A stretch of DNA of 64,000 nt from Sorex araneus (Eukaryota; Chordata; Mammalia; Eulipotyphla; Soricidae). Position numbers and translations under genes: made by a program. Shown piece by piece: positions 1 to 9,862 of this stretch (within the stretch, counting starts at the first letter, position 1; each line of letters opens with the position of its first letter). The DNA lies in NCBI RefSeq assembly GCF_027595985.1, contig NC_073311.1:53354705-53418704 (forward strand), in the 5' to 3' direction. The notes under the pieces were generated by a model. It was not told the DNA's origin. It worked only from the letters and a program-made list of their open reading frames with translations, and searched no databases.

Positions 1-74
1 ATATTGGCGCTCAGGACAGATCATCTTTACCGGGCAGGGAGAGAGCACCGCTGGGAGGGCGCCCGCCGCGCACA

Positions 75-880
75 CCGCCCTGGGCTGGGCCCTGAGCCCT
101 GCTGCGTGCCCCCCTCGTGCGTGCCCCCCCCTGAGTGCCTCCCTGTGTGCCCTCCCTGCTGCGTGCCCTCCCTGCTGCGTGCCCCTCTGTGTGCCTCCCT
201 GCGTGCCTCCCTGTGTGCCCTCCCTGCTGCGTGCCCCCCTGCGTGCCCCCCTGTGTGCCTCCCTGCGTGCCTCCCTGTGTGCCCTCCCTGCTGCGTGCCC
301 CCCCTGTGTGCCTCCCTGTGTGCCTCCCTGCGTGCCTCCCTGTGTGCCCTCCCTGCTGCGTGCCCCCCTGCGTGCCCCCCTGTGTGCCTCCCTGCGTGCC
401 CCCCTGTGTGCCCTCCCTGCGTGCCTCCCTGCGTGCCCTCCCTGTGTGCCCTCCCTGTGTGCCCCCCTCGTGTGTGCCCTCTCTCGTGCGTGCCCCCTTC
501 GTGCGTGCCCTCCCTCGTGCGTGCCCCCCCTCGTGTGTGCCCTCCCTCGTGCGTGCCCTCCCTTGCGCATGCGCCCCTCGCACGTGCCCTCCCTCGCGCA
601 TGCCCCCCTCGCGCGTGCCCTCCCTCGTGCGTGCCCCCCTCGTGCGTGCCCCCTCGTGCGTCCCCCCCTCGTGCGTGCCCCCCCTCGTGCGTGCCCTCCC
701 TCGCGCATGCGCCCCTCGCACGTGCCCTCCCTCGCGCATGCGCCCCTCGCGCGTGCCCTCCCTCGTGCGTGCCCCCCCTCGTGCGTGCCCCCCTATGTGT
801 GCCCTCCCTCGTGCATGCCCCCCTTATGCGTGCCCCCCCTCGTGTGTGCCTTCCCGCCCCCCATGTGTCCTCAATGCCGC
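75..880. repeat. C-rich minisatellite
   Basis: About 800 bp of tandem, imperfect 14-17 bp units of the type GTGCGTGCCCCCCTC and CCCTGCGTGCCTC, grading from a CTGCGTG form on the left to a CTCGTGCGTG form on the right. The + strand is almost free of A, and the - strand has regularly spaced G runs. Open frames cross it in several frames on both strands, as expected for a repeat without stop codons. They are not genes. Confidence 0.9.
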
Positions 881-1206
881 CCCCCCCAAGAAGAGATGAT
901 TTTTTCTTTAAAAGTTTGTCACGGCAAGTATTTGACACCTGATGTAACTGTCCCGAATGCACTTTTACCTGGGAACTTCATACAGCAGAACTCTCAAAGC
1001 AGTGCTCCTGTGAGCAGACGCCATTTACTACAGCTGTGAGCTTGCTTTCGAGATGCCTTTCAAGGATTGTCCGTCCGTGAGGGGCCCCGCACCTGGCGGT
1101 GTCAGGAGTCACTCCCGCTGATGCTTGGTGGGGGAGCATCTGGGTGCTGGGGATCAGACCAGGGTCGGGCCGGGTGCTTGGAAGGCCGGCGCCTGGCCCT
1201 GAGCCC

Positions 1207-1922
1207 CTCTCTAGCCCCCTCAGAGTCCCTCTTCCTCTCCCTCCCCCTCCCTCCCCCTCTCTGCCTCTCTCTCCCTCCCTCCCTCTCTCCCCCCTTCTCT
1301 CTCCATCTCACCCTCCCTCCCTCCCCCTCTCTGCCTCTCTCTCCCTCCCTCCCTCTCTCCCTCTCACTCCCTCTCACCCTCCCTTCCTCCCCCTCTCTGC
1401 CTCTCTCTCCCTCCTGCCCTCCCTCCTGCCCCCCTCTACCTCCCCCCTTTCTGTCTCTCTCTTACTCTCTCCCTCCCTCTCTCTTTATCCCCTCCCTCTC
1501 TCCCTCTCTCTCCCTTTCTCCTTCTCTCCCTCCCCTGTCTCTCTCCCTCCCCCTCTCTGCCTCTCTCTGCCTCTCTCTCTCTCTCCCTCCCTCTCTCTCT
1601 CCCCCCCTTTCTCTCTCTCCCTCCCTCCCTCCCCCTCTCTCTCTCCCCCCTTTCTCCCTCTCACCCTCCCTCCCTCCCCCTCTCTGCCTCTTCCTCCCGC
1701 CCTCCCTCTCTCTCCCTTTCTCTCTCCCTGTCTCCCTCTCTACCTCCCCCTCTCTCTTCCTCCCTCCCTCCCTCCCTCTCTTTCTCTCCCCCCTCTTTCT
1801 GTTTCTCTCTCCCTCTCCCTCTCTCCTCCCCCTCTCTTTCCCTACCCCCTCCCTCTCTCCCTCTCTCCCTTCCTCTCTCCCTCTCACTCTCCCTCTCTCC
1901 CCCCCTCCCTCTCCCTCTCTCT
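1207..1922. repeat. Polypyrimidine (CCCTCTCT)n tract
   Basis: About 700 bp of nearly pure C and T on the + strand, built from CCCTCC, CTCTCT and CCTTTCT runs, with rare breaks such as CTGCCT or CATCTCACC. The Ser/Pro/Leu-rich frames on one strand and Arg/Glu/Gly-rich frames on the other are artefacts of composition. Confidence 0.95.
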
Positions 1923-2717
1923 GTGGGGGGTGCCACACCCAGCTTTACTCCTGGCAGACCCAGGGGACCGCATGGGGTGCCAAGGGCCAAACCTGGGCCG
2001 GCCGCGCACAAGGCAAACATCCTGCACCACCGTCCTGGCCCCTCCGGATCTTTCTTATCTCGGAGAGCACGGGACCAGGACCAGGACCGCGAGTCCGTCA
2101 CGGAGACCAGCGCCGTGGGGGAGGGTAGGTAAATGTTGGTTTCCGCCCCCGTGTCCGGGGCAGTGTTTGCCAGCGTCTCCGGCACGGGCCCTGGGCTCTC
2201 GGGAGGACATCAGTCGCAGAGGCTCAGGACGAGAATAAAGGGTGTCGGCGAGGGGCAGAGGGTGCTGGTCAGCGGAGCCCTGACCGTGATGGGCGGAACT
2301 GCAGGCGGCCCGGCTGCGTCTGTCCGTCTGTCCGGCCCCCTCCCGCCTCGCCGCCTGTGCCTTGCCTTGGAGGCAGGTTCCCTGGGGCGCTCCGGTTTCT
2401 GTCCCGTGGCCATCTGGTCACCGTCTCACGTTCTCACATCAGCCCTGCCCGGCCGGCGCTGTCTGTCCAGGGGGAGGTGGGGGGCGGGGTGAGGGCAGCG
2501 GGACTGAGCTCAGAGCTTGAGTGCTCGGTCCGAGGCCACAGAGCCAATCACAACAGGCGGAGCCGAGATGGTGACCCCATCGCATCAGCCGCATTGGGGT
2601 GCTTGTGCCGCCGGACTCCATCTGTGTGTGCTCTGACCGTCTGCCGTGCCCTTCCCGGCAGAAGCGGGTCAGCCGGACCCGGGGAGAGGTCAGGTCCCAG
2701 CCGAGAAGGGACTCTGG

Positions 2718-2903
2718 TCTGGAGCGATAGCACAGCGGCTAGGGCGTTTGCCTTACACGCAGCCGACCCGGGTTCGATTCCCAGCGTCCCATAGGGTCCC
2801 CTGAGCACCACCAGGGGTGATTCCTGAGTGCAGAGCCAGGAATGACCGTTGTGCATCGTCAGGTGTGACCCAGAAAAAGCAAACAAAAAAAAAAAAAAGA
2901 AAA
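2718..2903 (+). mobile_element. SOR-type SINE with TSD
   Basis: Full-length tRNA-derived SINE with box A (ATAGCACAGCGG), box B (GGTTCGATTCC) and an A-rich tail. It is flanked by GAGAAGGGACTCTGG (2703-2717) and GAGAAGGGGCTCTGG (2904-2918), a target-site duplication with one mismatch. Confidence 0.92.
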
Positions 2904-3060
2904 GAGAAGGGGCTCTGGGGAGCCGAACCCGGAGCGCTCAGGCTCCCCGGGCGGGCAGTGGGGGGCCGCGGGCGAGAGCGCAGCCAGCCCCTCCGGGCAC
3001 TCGTGTCCTGTGGCCAGCGCGCGCGCCCACGCCAGGGACGTGTCTCCGGGCCCCGCCCCC

Positions 3061-3416
3061 ACCCCCGGGGCTGACCCTCTCCTCGCCCCCCTCCCGCCCC
3101 CGGGGCTGACCCTCTCCTTCTCGCCCCCCAACCCCCGGGGCTGACCCTCTCCTTCTCGCCCCCCGCCCCCGGGGCTGACCCTCTCCTCGCCCCCTCCCCC
3201 CCCACCCCCGGCTGACCCTCTCCTTCTCGTCCCCCGCCCCCGGGGCTGACCCTCTCCTTCTCGCCCCCGGCCCCCGGGGCTGACCCTCTCCTTCTCCCCC
3301 CCGCACCCCCCCGCGGGGCTGACCCTCTCCTTCTTCCCCCCCCCCCCCGCGGGGCTGACCCTCTCCTTCTCGCCCCTGCCCCCGGGGCTGACCCTCTCCT
3401 TCTCGCCCCCCCGCAG
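3061..3416 (+). repeat. Acceptor-proximal minisatellite of branchpoint-like units
   Basis: Ten tandem units of 33-39 bp, each containing CTGACCCTCTCC followed by C/T-rich sequence. CTGAC starts at 3071, 3106, 3141, 3175, 3212, 3246, 3280, 3319, 3355 and 3388. The array runs directly into the BORCS5 acceptor and contains no AG dinucleotide before 3415-3416. Each unit therefore resembles a branchpoint plus polypyrimidine tract. Confidence 0.9.
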
Positions 3417-3647
3417 ATGGACCTGTCCGTGGAGAGCCTCTTCAGCTTCATGCAGGAGCGCCAGAAGCGCTACGCCAAGTACGCGGAGCAGATGCAGAAG
3501 GTCAACGAGATGTCGGCCATCCTGCGCCGCGTCCAGATGGGCATCGACCAGACGGTGCCGCTGCTGGAGCGGCTCAACAGCATGCTGCCCGAGGGCGAGC
3601 GCCTCGAGCCCTTCAGCCTCAAGCCCGAGCGGCCGCTGCGGCTCTAG
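3417..3647 (+). CDS. BORCS5: BORCS5 last coding exon (BORC subunit 5, myrlysin)
   Basis: The 76 C-terminal residues of BORCS5 and a TAG stop (3645-3647). BORCS5 is a subunit of the lysosome-associated BORC complex, which recruits the GTPase ARL8 and so couples lysosomes to kinesins for transport to the cell periphery; the family is anchored by N-terminal myristoylation, on an exon outside this window. Recognition rests on the helical segment [20 protein letters not shown], the segment [20 protein letters not shown] and the tail [14 protein letters not shown]. Human BORCS5 is 196 residues, so this is about the last 40 percent. The exon starts in phase 0 directly after the acceptor, so the ATG at 3417 is an internal methionine and not a start codon. 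The exon is intact and GC-rich at third codon positions. Confidence 0.95.
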   Translation: MDLSVESLFSFMQERQKRYAKYAEQMQKVNEMSAILRRVQMGIDQTVPLLERLNSMLPEGERLEPFSLKPERPLRL

Positions 3648-3905
3648 GGCCCGGGGAGGGGGGCGTGGGGGGCGCAGGGGCGAGAAGGCTGGAGGGGGCC
3701 GGTCAGCGCCGCCCTGGGCAGAGGAGTGCGGACGGCCGCCCCGCCCCCTTGGAACCGGGTAGAGACTGTCTGCAGACCCGCCCCGGGAACCCCCGGTGGG
3801 GCCTGTGCTGTGTCCCCTCCCGGCCTGGAGGGAGGGGCTGCATCCCCGTCCTCCGCCTCCGGACTGTGGCCTGTCCCCATAAAGAGCCCTTGGACCCGAG
3901 TCTGT
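3648..3905 (+). other. BORCS5: BORCS5 3' UTR (putative)
   Basis: Sequence from the stop codon to the likely cleavage zone. It has no repeat. The end is inferred from the poly(A) signal variant at 3878; a longer 3' UTR cannot be excluded. Confidence 0.55.
3878..3883 (+). terminator. BORCS5: Putative BORCS5 poly(A) signal (CATAAA variant)
   Basis: CATAAA followed about 20 bases later by a GT-rich stretch (GTCTGTGTGCTGTCG, about 3900-3914), the usual arrangement of hexamer and downstream element. The hexamer is a non-canonical variant of AATAAA, so this call is tentative. Confidence 0.45.
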
Positions 3906-4579
3906 GTGCTGTCGCTGCTCCTTTTCCCTCCCAGCCGCGCCTGTCCCTTCAGCCCACCCGGCACCCACCCTCCCTGTCACCAGGCCCGGCTCCGGGTTCA
4001 GGGCCAGATCTTTCTCCCCGCACCACAGGACGATGGTTTCTGCAACGAGCTCTGAGCATCTGTGTTACTCGGCGTCTGTGTTACTGGCGCCGTCACTCCG
4101 GAGCTTTGACGCAGCCATGCAAGAGCACCCGGTGGGGCTGTGTGGCCTGCACCGGCCTGAGGGGCCAGTGGCCAGCCCAGCAGCACGGGGCCGGCCGGAC
4201 AGGAGCTGCTGTGGATTTCAGGGGGTTGAGGGCAAGGGAGGGATTCGGGACACCACAGAAGGACTCGGACCCGCCCTCTGCGGGCCATGAAAACTGACAA
4301 GAGTGGGTGGGAGGCCCGGAGAAGGGATGTCTGGGTCCAGTCCCTGGCACTGCAGGCTGTGTCCCCCAAGCACAGGGCTGGGAGTAGCCCCCTGAGCACT
4401 CCTGGGTGTGGCCCCTAGACCCCCCAACGAAAATACTGTATTTTATTTGTATTATCTGTGGGTTCCATGAGGTGCACTGGGGTCTCCCCCACGCGTCTCC
4501 CAGGACGAATTCTTTTCCTTCTGTACATTTAGACCCCCTGGCTCCCTTCACCCGTCTCTGCTAGGCTGCCTCAGCTCCT

Positions 4580-4905
4580 TTGCTCTGGCAGTCACCTTAA
4601 TTTCTCTATGAGTTTTAATATTTTTCCAGATCATACAAATAAGGGATATCATCTGGCATGTTTCTTTCTTTGATTTATTTCACTTAGCGTTTAAGCTGCA
4701 CCAAATGGCATGTGTTCATTTTTCATTGCCGCATAATATTCCATCTCTATATGTGTTGTAGTGCCCATACACTTGGTTGCCGGGAGTCACACGCGTGGTT
4801 TCAGTGCTCAGACACACCAAGTTGCGGTGCACCCGCAGTCACGCACTTTGTAGTGTTGCCAGGGATCCTGACTGTGTGGTCTGCACACAGTGTATGAGAT
4901 GCAAA
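4580..4905 (-). mobile_element. Old L1 3' fragment (antisense)
   Basis: The stretch around ATTTATTTCACTTAGCGTTTAAG and the later CATTGCCGCATAATATTCCATC resembles the reverse complement of the mammalian L1 ORF2/3' end, where the sense strand reads TGGAATATTATTCGGC. It is diverged and has no usable reading frame. Confidence 0.7.
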
Positions 4906-5430
4906 GTCCTGCCCCCACACTACCCCTTGTCCTTCCCCTACTTTGGTCTTTTTACCTGGGTGCTGGGCTTGATCCACCACCGATTCCTTTTTTTACTCCT
5001 GCCAGGAAGGACTTTTTCTCTCCCCCCCCCCAGTACTATTTGTTTTCGGCTGCCGTGGGCCCCTTGGTATCTCCCACCAGGCCAGTGGGGTGCAGTGGAA
5101 GCACCCCAGCTCTCCCTCACCCCTGGGCCAGGCCTGAGGGGCAGAGCCCGGGCAGCGTCGGAATCTCCCTTCACCCCCCGCACCTCTGCCGGAACTCCAG
5201 GGGCTCCCTCGCACACTCTGTTCCTCTCCCATGGGGCCCGCACTGCCGCTTCCGCCCGGGTTATCTCCCCGACAGTCCCTGCGCTTCCTCCACCTGGGTG
5301 GCTGTTTCCTTCCTCAGACTGGGAACTTTCCCGCCATTCTCTCCCTGGCTAAGCTCTCCGCCCCGCACATCTGCTTCTGGCACGTGTGTTCCTCGCTTGC
5401 TGCTGCCCGCCAGTTTCTTCTCGATATCTG

Positions 5431-5579
5431 GTTGTTGTTGTTGTTGTTGTTGTTATTTTGGCCACACCTGGCGATGCTCCGGGGTTACTCCTGGCAGTGC
5501 TCAGGGGACCATATGGGATGCTGGGGATTGAACCCAGGTCAGGAAACGCCCTCCCTGCCATACTGTCACTCCAGTCTCC
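5431..5579 (-). mobile_element. SOR-type SINE, internally shortened
   Basis: Antisense SINE. The tail side is a (GTT)n run at 5431-5453, followed by GGCCACACCTGGCGATGCTC and ending in CACTCCAGTCTCC. It lacks part of the middle. Confidence 0.8.
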
Positions 5580-5946
5580 ACAGCCTGCTGGATTCTGGAG
5601 TGTCTCCAGGCAGGGGCCCCTCTAGCACCGAGCTCAGGTCACAAGCGTGTCCCTGTAGGCCGCAGACATGTCCCTGCTAGTCTCAGAACGGACCGTGGGG
5701 AGACGCCCCATCGGGGTGGGTTGGACCCGCCCGGCTTCTCAGAGGAACTCTGCTCTCTGGGGGAGCAGCGGCAGTGAGCAGGGGGTAAGGGCCCTGCACC
5801 GCTGAGCACCCCGTGGGCTCGAGGGGCTGCAGGCTGGGCGTGGGGCTGGCGTGAGGCCCACCACCCTGACACACTCAGCAGGGCCGTGGGCTGGGGGCGT
5901 GGCATGCCCACAGTTATTCCACAGAAGTCAGAAATAGCCTTTAGTG

Positions 5947-6140
5947 GGGCTGGAGTGATAGCACAGCGGGTAGGGCGTTTGCCTTACATGTGGCTGACCT
6001 GGGTTCGATTCTCAGCATCCCATATGGTCTCCCGAGCACTGCCAGGAGTAATTCCTGAGTGCATGAGCCAGGAGTCAGCCCTGAGCATTGCCGGGTGTGA
6101 CCCAAAAAGGAAAAAAAAAAAAAGCATTAAAAAAAAAAAA
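5947..6140 (+). mobile_element. SOR-type SINE with 16 bp TSD
   Basis: Full-length element with box A and box B and an A-rich tail. It is flanked by perfect copies of GAAATAGCCTTTAGTG at 5931-5946 and 6141-6156. Confidence 0.95.
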
Positions 6141-6208
6141 GAAATAGCCTTTAGTGTGAAGAGTGTCTCCGGTAAACTGCACCCTAATAAAGTTTGTTAT
6201 CTTGGCTT

Positions 6209-6392
6209 TTAATCGGGCAGTGCTCAGGGGCCCAGGGGCCACTCTGTGGTGGTCAGCCAGGTGGCTCACTGCCGCACAACCAAAGGGTGTGGTGCTGGGG
6301 GCCTCAGGCCGACCCAGAGGCTCCGGGCTGCCTGGACGGTTGAACTGCGGTGGGCATATGCATCCTGCCCCCCAGACTGTGCTCCAGCCCCC
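6209..6392 (-). mobile_element. Strongly diverged SINE relic
   Basis: Only the landmarks GTGCTCAGGGG and the terminal GCTCCAGCCCC remain, in the order expected for an antisense SOR-like element. Confidence 0.4.
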
Positions 6393-6727
6393 GCAGCTTG
6401 GCTTCTCATCAGAGGTGAGAAGGTTCCTAGAAGCCAGAATAAAACGTGGGCCATAAGCCGCTGGCTGAGGGAACAAAGAGGAAAATTCCGAGGTAATATG
6501 GAAAATAAAAATTTAATTCATACACAGGAGGAAAAGCCAAAAGTTTCTAGGACTTTCTGACGACTGAAAAACAAAACCTCCAAGAATCAAGCTTGTTTGT
6601 TCCCTGGGAGCTGGAGAAGCAACTGGAAACTAGCGCAGGGTGTCCAGCGCCGGGTTCCTGATGGGGAGGGGGGGATGCAGGGAGGGGTGCGGGGAGGAGG
6701 GAGCTGGTGCGGGGAGCTCGGCCTCTC

Positions 6728-6774
6728 ATTGGCTGCGCTGCGCCGGTGGGAGGAGCTTGTCTGTCTCGGCCAAT
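6728..6774. promoter_or_regulatory. Pair of opposed CCAAT boxes
   Basis: ATTGG at 6728-6732 and CCAAT at 6770-6774 lie 42 bp apart in a GC-rich stretch, as in some NF-Y sites. No exon is recognised next to them, so a regulatory role is only a possibility. Confidence 0.2.
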
Positions 6775-7030
6775 GAAGGTTGTTGGCTGGTACTTGGGCC
6801 TTAACCCCTTTCTAGATCAGCGCACCAGAGGCTCGGATGATGTTCTGTGACTCAGAGACCTCCCAAGTGGCCGCTGTTCTGGGGGACGCTGAGGTGGGGC
6901 ACCGAGTTTGTGGGGGCCCCCTCAGTCTCCGGGTAATTGAGGAGCAACCGCATCATGTTCGCATCTGCAGATCTTCCCGCCACACCATTTCAGGCTGTGT
7001 TTTGTTCCATTTCCTCCTGTTCTAACGGTG

Positions 7031-7194
7031 CTTTTTGTATTGTTTTCGGGCCACACCCCCAGCGATGTTCAGGAGTCACTCCTGGCTCTGCACTCAGGAA
7101 TTATTCCTGGCGGTGCCTAGTGGACCCTGTGGGACGCCGGGGATGGCTGCATGCAAGGCAAGGGCCTTACCCACTTACCATCTCTCCAGCCCCC
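7031..7194 (-). mobile_element. SOR-type SINE, diverged
   Basis: Antisense order of landmarks is preserved: CTCCTGGCTCTGCACTCAGG, GCATGCAAGGCAAGGGCC and CATCTCTCCAGCCCC. Box B is degraded. Confidence 0.85.
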
Positions 7195-7280
7195 CATATT
7201 ACAACTTTATAGTACACTTTGCTCTCTGGTGTAGCTAGACTAGATCTCAACTACCCTCCTAATTCTCCCTGAGTTTATAT

Positions 7281-7652
7281 AAAAAAAAAAATTGGGAGGT
7301 GCCACACCCAGCAGCTCCCAAGGCTTTTGGGTTCTTTTGTTTGTTTTTTGCTTTTTGGGTCACACCTGGCGATGCACAGGGGTTACTCCTGGCTCATACA
7401 CTCAGGAATTATCCCTGGCGGTGCTCAGGGGACCATATGGGATGCTGGGAATCAAACCCAGGTTGGCCACGTGCAAGGCAAACGCCCTATCCGCTGTGCT
7501 ATCACGCCAGCCCCCCAAGGCTTACTTTCGGCTCTCTGCTCAGGGGTCACTCAGGGCAGACTGCAGTGACCAAATGTGATTCTAGGGATCAAACGCGGGT
7601 TTGCTGCGTGCAAGGCAAGTGCCCTACCCGCTGTACTATCACTCCAGCCTCT
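7281..7652 (-). mobile_element. Older SINE interrupted by a younger SINE
   Basis: The tail-side part (7281-7316, T-rich then GGTGCCACACCCAGCAGCTC) and the head-side part (7524-7652, ending in ATCACTCCAGCCTC) belong to one older antisense element. It is split by the SINE at 7327-7513. Confidence 0.75.
7327..7513 (-). mobile_element. SOR-type SINE nested in an older SINE
   Basis: Nearly consensus antisense SINE, flanked by CCCAAGGCTT at 7317-7326 and 7514-7523. Because the duplication lies within another SINE, this is a second, younger insertion. Confidence 0.88.
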
Positions 7653-7740
7653 AAATTTAATTTCAACTGACTGAAAAATGAGAAATACAACACAAGGTAA
7701 ACCCCTATCTCCTCTGCGAGTTTGTCAGGAAATGACTTGT

Positions 7741-7920
7741 GTTTGTTGTTTGTTTGTTTTTTTTTTTAGGGGGGGAGGGCACACTTGGCAATGCTCCAAG
7801 GTTGGTCCTGGTTTGGGGGTGGGGGCGGGCAGACCATTTGGTGCCGGAGCCTGAAGCCAGGGCTCTCGCGTACCAAGTGTGCGGCCCGGCCCTTCGTGCC
7901 ACTCCATCTTCCTGGCCCGG
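7741..7920 (-). mobile_element. Diverged antisense SINE
   Basis: Starts with a TTTG/T-run tail, then GGCACACTTGGCAATGCTCC, and ends near CTTCCTGGCCCGG. The middle is poorly conserved. Confidence 0.6.
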
Positions 7921-7954
7921 AAAAGGCATCTTTAAAGGCATCTCGTCTTCCGGG

Positions 7955-9545
7955 GGCGTTTCTGACCCATCTTTGAGCACGGGAACGTGCTGGTAGCTTT
8001 CAAAGAATGAAGGCTGTCTGCGGAGCTGGGAGTACCGCCCCGAGCCCAGGGCCCTTCTCCCCACTGTGCTTAGTTCCGTTTACACAGCCCAGGGCACGCA
8101 GGACACTGGCACGGGCACCGGGACACAGGCTGCCAACGCATCCTCCGTCAGCTCCCTCCTTAGAAGTTAGACAAAACATGGCCGTGACTGTGGGTCCCCG
8201 GGATGGACGGCTGCCTATTACTGGGCAGAAAAGGGAAGTCGAGAAATTCTCCCCCCCCTCTTTTTTTTATTTGAATTTAGATGATTTAATATTTATGGCG
8301 TGCCGCGGTTTCACAATGTTCTCAACTTGGCCGAGCTGCACAGCTTCCCAGAATCCTCTTTCCTGCTCGCGTTTCTGGTTCGAGTTGGCCACGCGGGACC
8401 TTGTTTGCTTGCAGTTAGTTGGTCGAGCCGGTCCCTGGCTGGGGGGGGGGGCTCGGTTTGCCCTCTCACAGGTCACTGAGTCTCCCCGCGCCTGTGTCCA
8501 GCCCCCTCCAGCAGGAGCTGGCCGCCGCCCAGGGCTCAGAGCCCAGGGCCACAAGCCCAGGGTCTCTCCGGCCAGAGGAATGAGCCGTTCTCGTGATGAA
8601 GCGTTTCGGGGCGCTGGGCTGGTTTCCCTCCTACCTGCCCAAGAGCGGGAGCGTTGCCGTTCGCAGGGTCCCAGCCCGGGGCCCAGGGAGCGGATCAGGC
8701 ACGCCGCTGTCACTGTCGGATGGTAGGAACTTCCTCTAGGCGCTCCCGGGAGTCCTGAGATGACACGTGAGGGAGGCCGTTTCCCCGCTGCTCCCCTCGG
8801 GCCGCAGCCAGGCCCTGGGCACGCACTTGGGGGGGCGGTGCAGAGGTCTGACCACCAATAGTCGCTTTTGTGCTTCTTGTCCGCTCTCTGTCCTGCTGCT
8901 GAGAAACCTGAGTTCCTGCTCATGCCAGGTACACAGCTCCGACTCCAGTGCTCCGTCCAGGAGGGAGGAGTAACCAGCTGTTAACACACATGCTTCAAAT
9001 CCAGAAATCCAAACTTGGTGGGGTGGGGGCGGGTGGCAGGGGGATTTGCCCCCCAGGCCCGTGTGTGTCCTGTAGCTCTGGTGCAGCCTTCAGGGTGCTG
9101 GGACTCTGTTCAGGGCGTCAGTCACCAGCCCCTTCTGTTCACCCCCCAGGCGGGGTGCTTGCTGCGACCCGGAGTGATAACTGCTCTCAGCCCAGTTGGT
9201 CTGACTCCGTCTCTGAAGCTTTCCCCCCCTTCCCCGGCCAGAGTGCAGCGGAGCTGAACCAACTGTCTCAGAGTCTCTCCCTCGGCCTGGGGCCCGGCTC
9301 CTCCAAGGCCACATTCTGCATTTCCCCCCGGGACCGCATTCCCAGCTGACCTCGTGTTTGAGCTGCAGCCAAAGGAATGAAGCTTCTATTTTGATATTAG
9401 CCCGACGGGACGCGTCTGCATGTAACCTGCAACGACACAGTCGCCTGGTAAATGTCCTCCAGGAAGTTAATGGCACAGGTCTCAAGACACCTTAAATGGT
9501 GTCCGTGTGTATAAGGAGGCCCTCCAGGGCTGCGAATAACTTGCT
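7955..9545. other. Unique intergenic sequence
   Basis: About 1.6 kb without a recognised repeat. A minus-strand AATAAA (plus strand TTTATT at 8267-8272) lies here and could only matter if the DUSP16 3' UTR were about 5 kb long. Nothing else is recognised. Confidence 0.5.
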
Positions 9546-9582
9546 CCTCCCTTTATAGATGCAAAAGAATAATATTCTTAGA

Positions 9583-9590
9583 CACACACA

Positions 9591-9621
<31 letters not shown>

Positions 9622-9640
9622 GCATGCACGCACGCACACA
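9583..9640. repeat. (AC)n(GC)n microsatellite
   Basis: ACAC run followed by a GCGC run and GCACGCAC units. The alternating purine-pyrimidine stretch is compatible with Z-DNA formation. Confidence 0.95.
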
Positions 9641-9727
9641 AATAAAAAACAGGGAAAACTGTTTACTAGACCTCAGACATTCCTGCTTGGAAAAACAAAG
9701 CCAGAGAAGCTTGAAAATAAAATGTGG

Positions 9728-9862
9728 GGGGCTGGAGTGATAGCACAGTGGGTAGGGCATTTGCCTTGCACGCGGCCGACCCGGGTTCAATTCCCAGCAT
9801 CCCATATGGTCCCCTGAGCATCGCTAGGTGTGACCCAAAAAGCAAAAAAAAAAAAAAAAAAA
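9728..9862 (+). mobile_element. Internally deleted SOR-type SINE
   Basis: Head and box B are near consensus and the tail is a long A run, but about 45 bp between the two CCTGAGCA motifs of the consensus are missing, leaving a single CCTGAGCA. Confidence 0.9.

Larger units (their letters stand above)
1..3416 (+). other. BORCS5: BORCS5 last intron (3' part)
   Basis: Intronic sequence that ends in a clear acceptor, CGCAG at 3412-3416, directly before the last BORCS5 exon. The earlier exons lie before the window. It contains two long low-complexity tracts, one SINE and an acceptor-proximal minisatellite, each listed separately. The rest (about 900-1200 and 1925-2700) shows no recognisable gene. 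Confidence 0.85.

Noticed and set aside
4-942. Long Cys/Pro-rich and Gly/Arg-rich open frames on both strands (up to 312 codons)
   Set aside because: They run through the minisatellite in several frames at once and have no domain; the repeat lacks stop codons by composition.
1067-2238. Ser/Pro/Leu-rich frames of over 350 codons and the Arg/Glu/Gly-rich opposite frames
   Set aside because: Produced by the polypyrimidine tract; no splice or start context and no similarity to a protein.
2753-3980. Minus-strand frames over the BORCS5 exon and minisatellite (up to 373 codons)
   Set aside because: Antisense shadow of the BORCS5 exon plus repeat translation (EKERVSPGG repeats).
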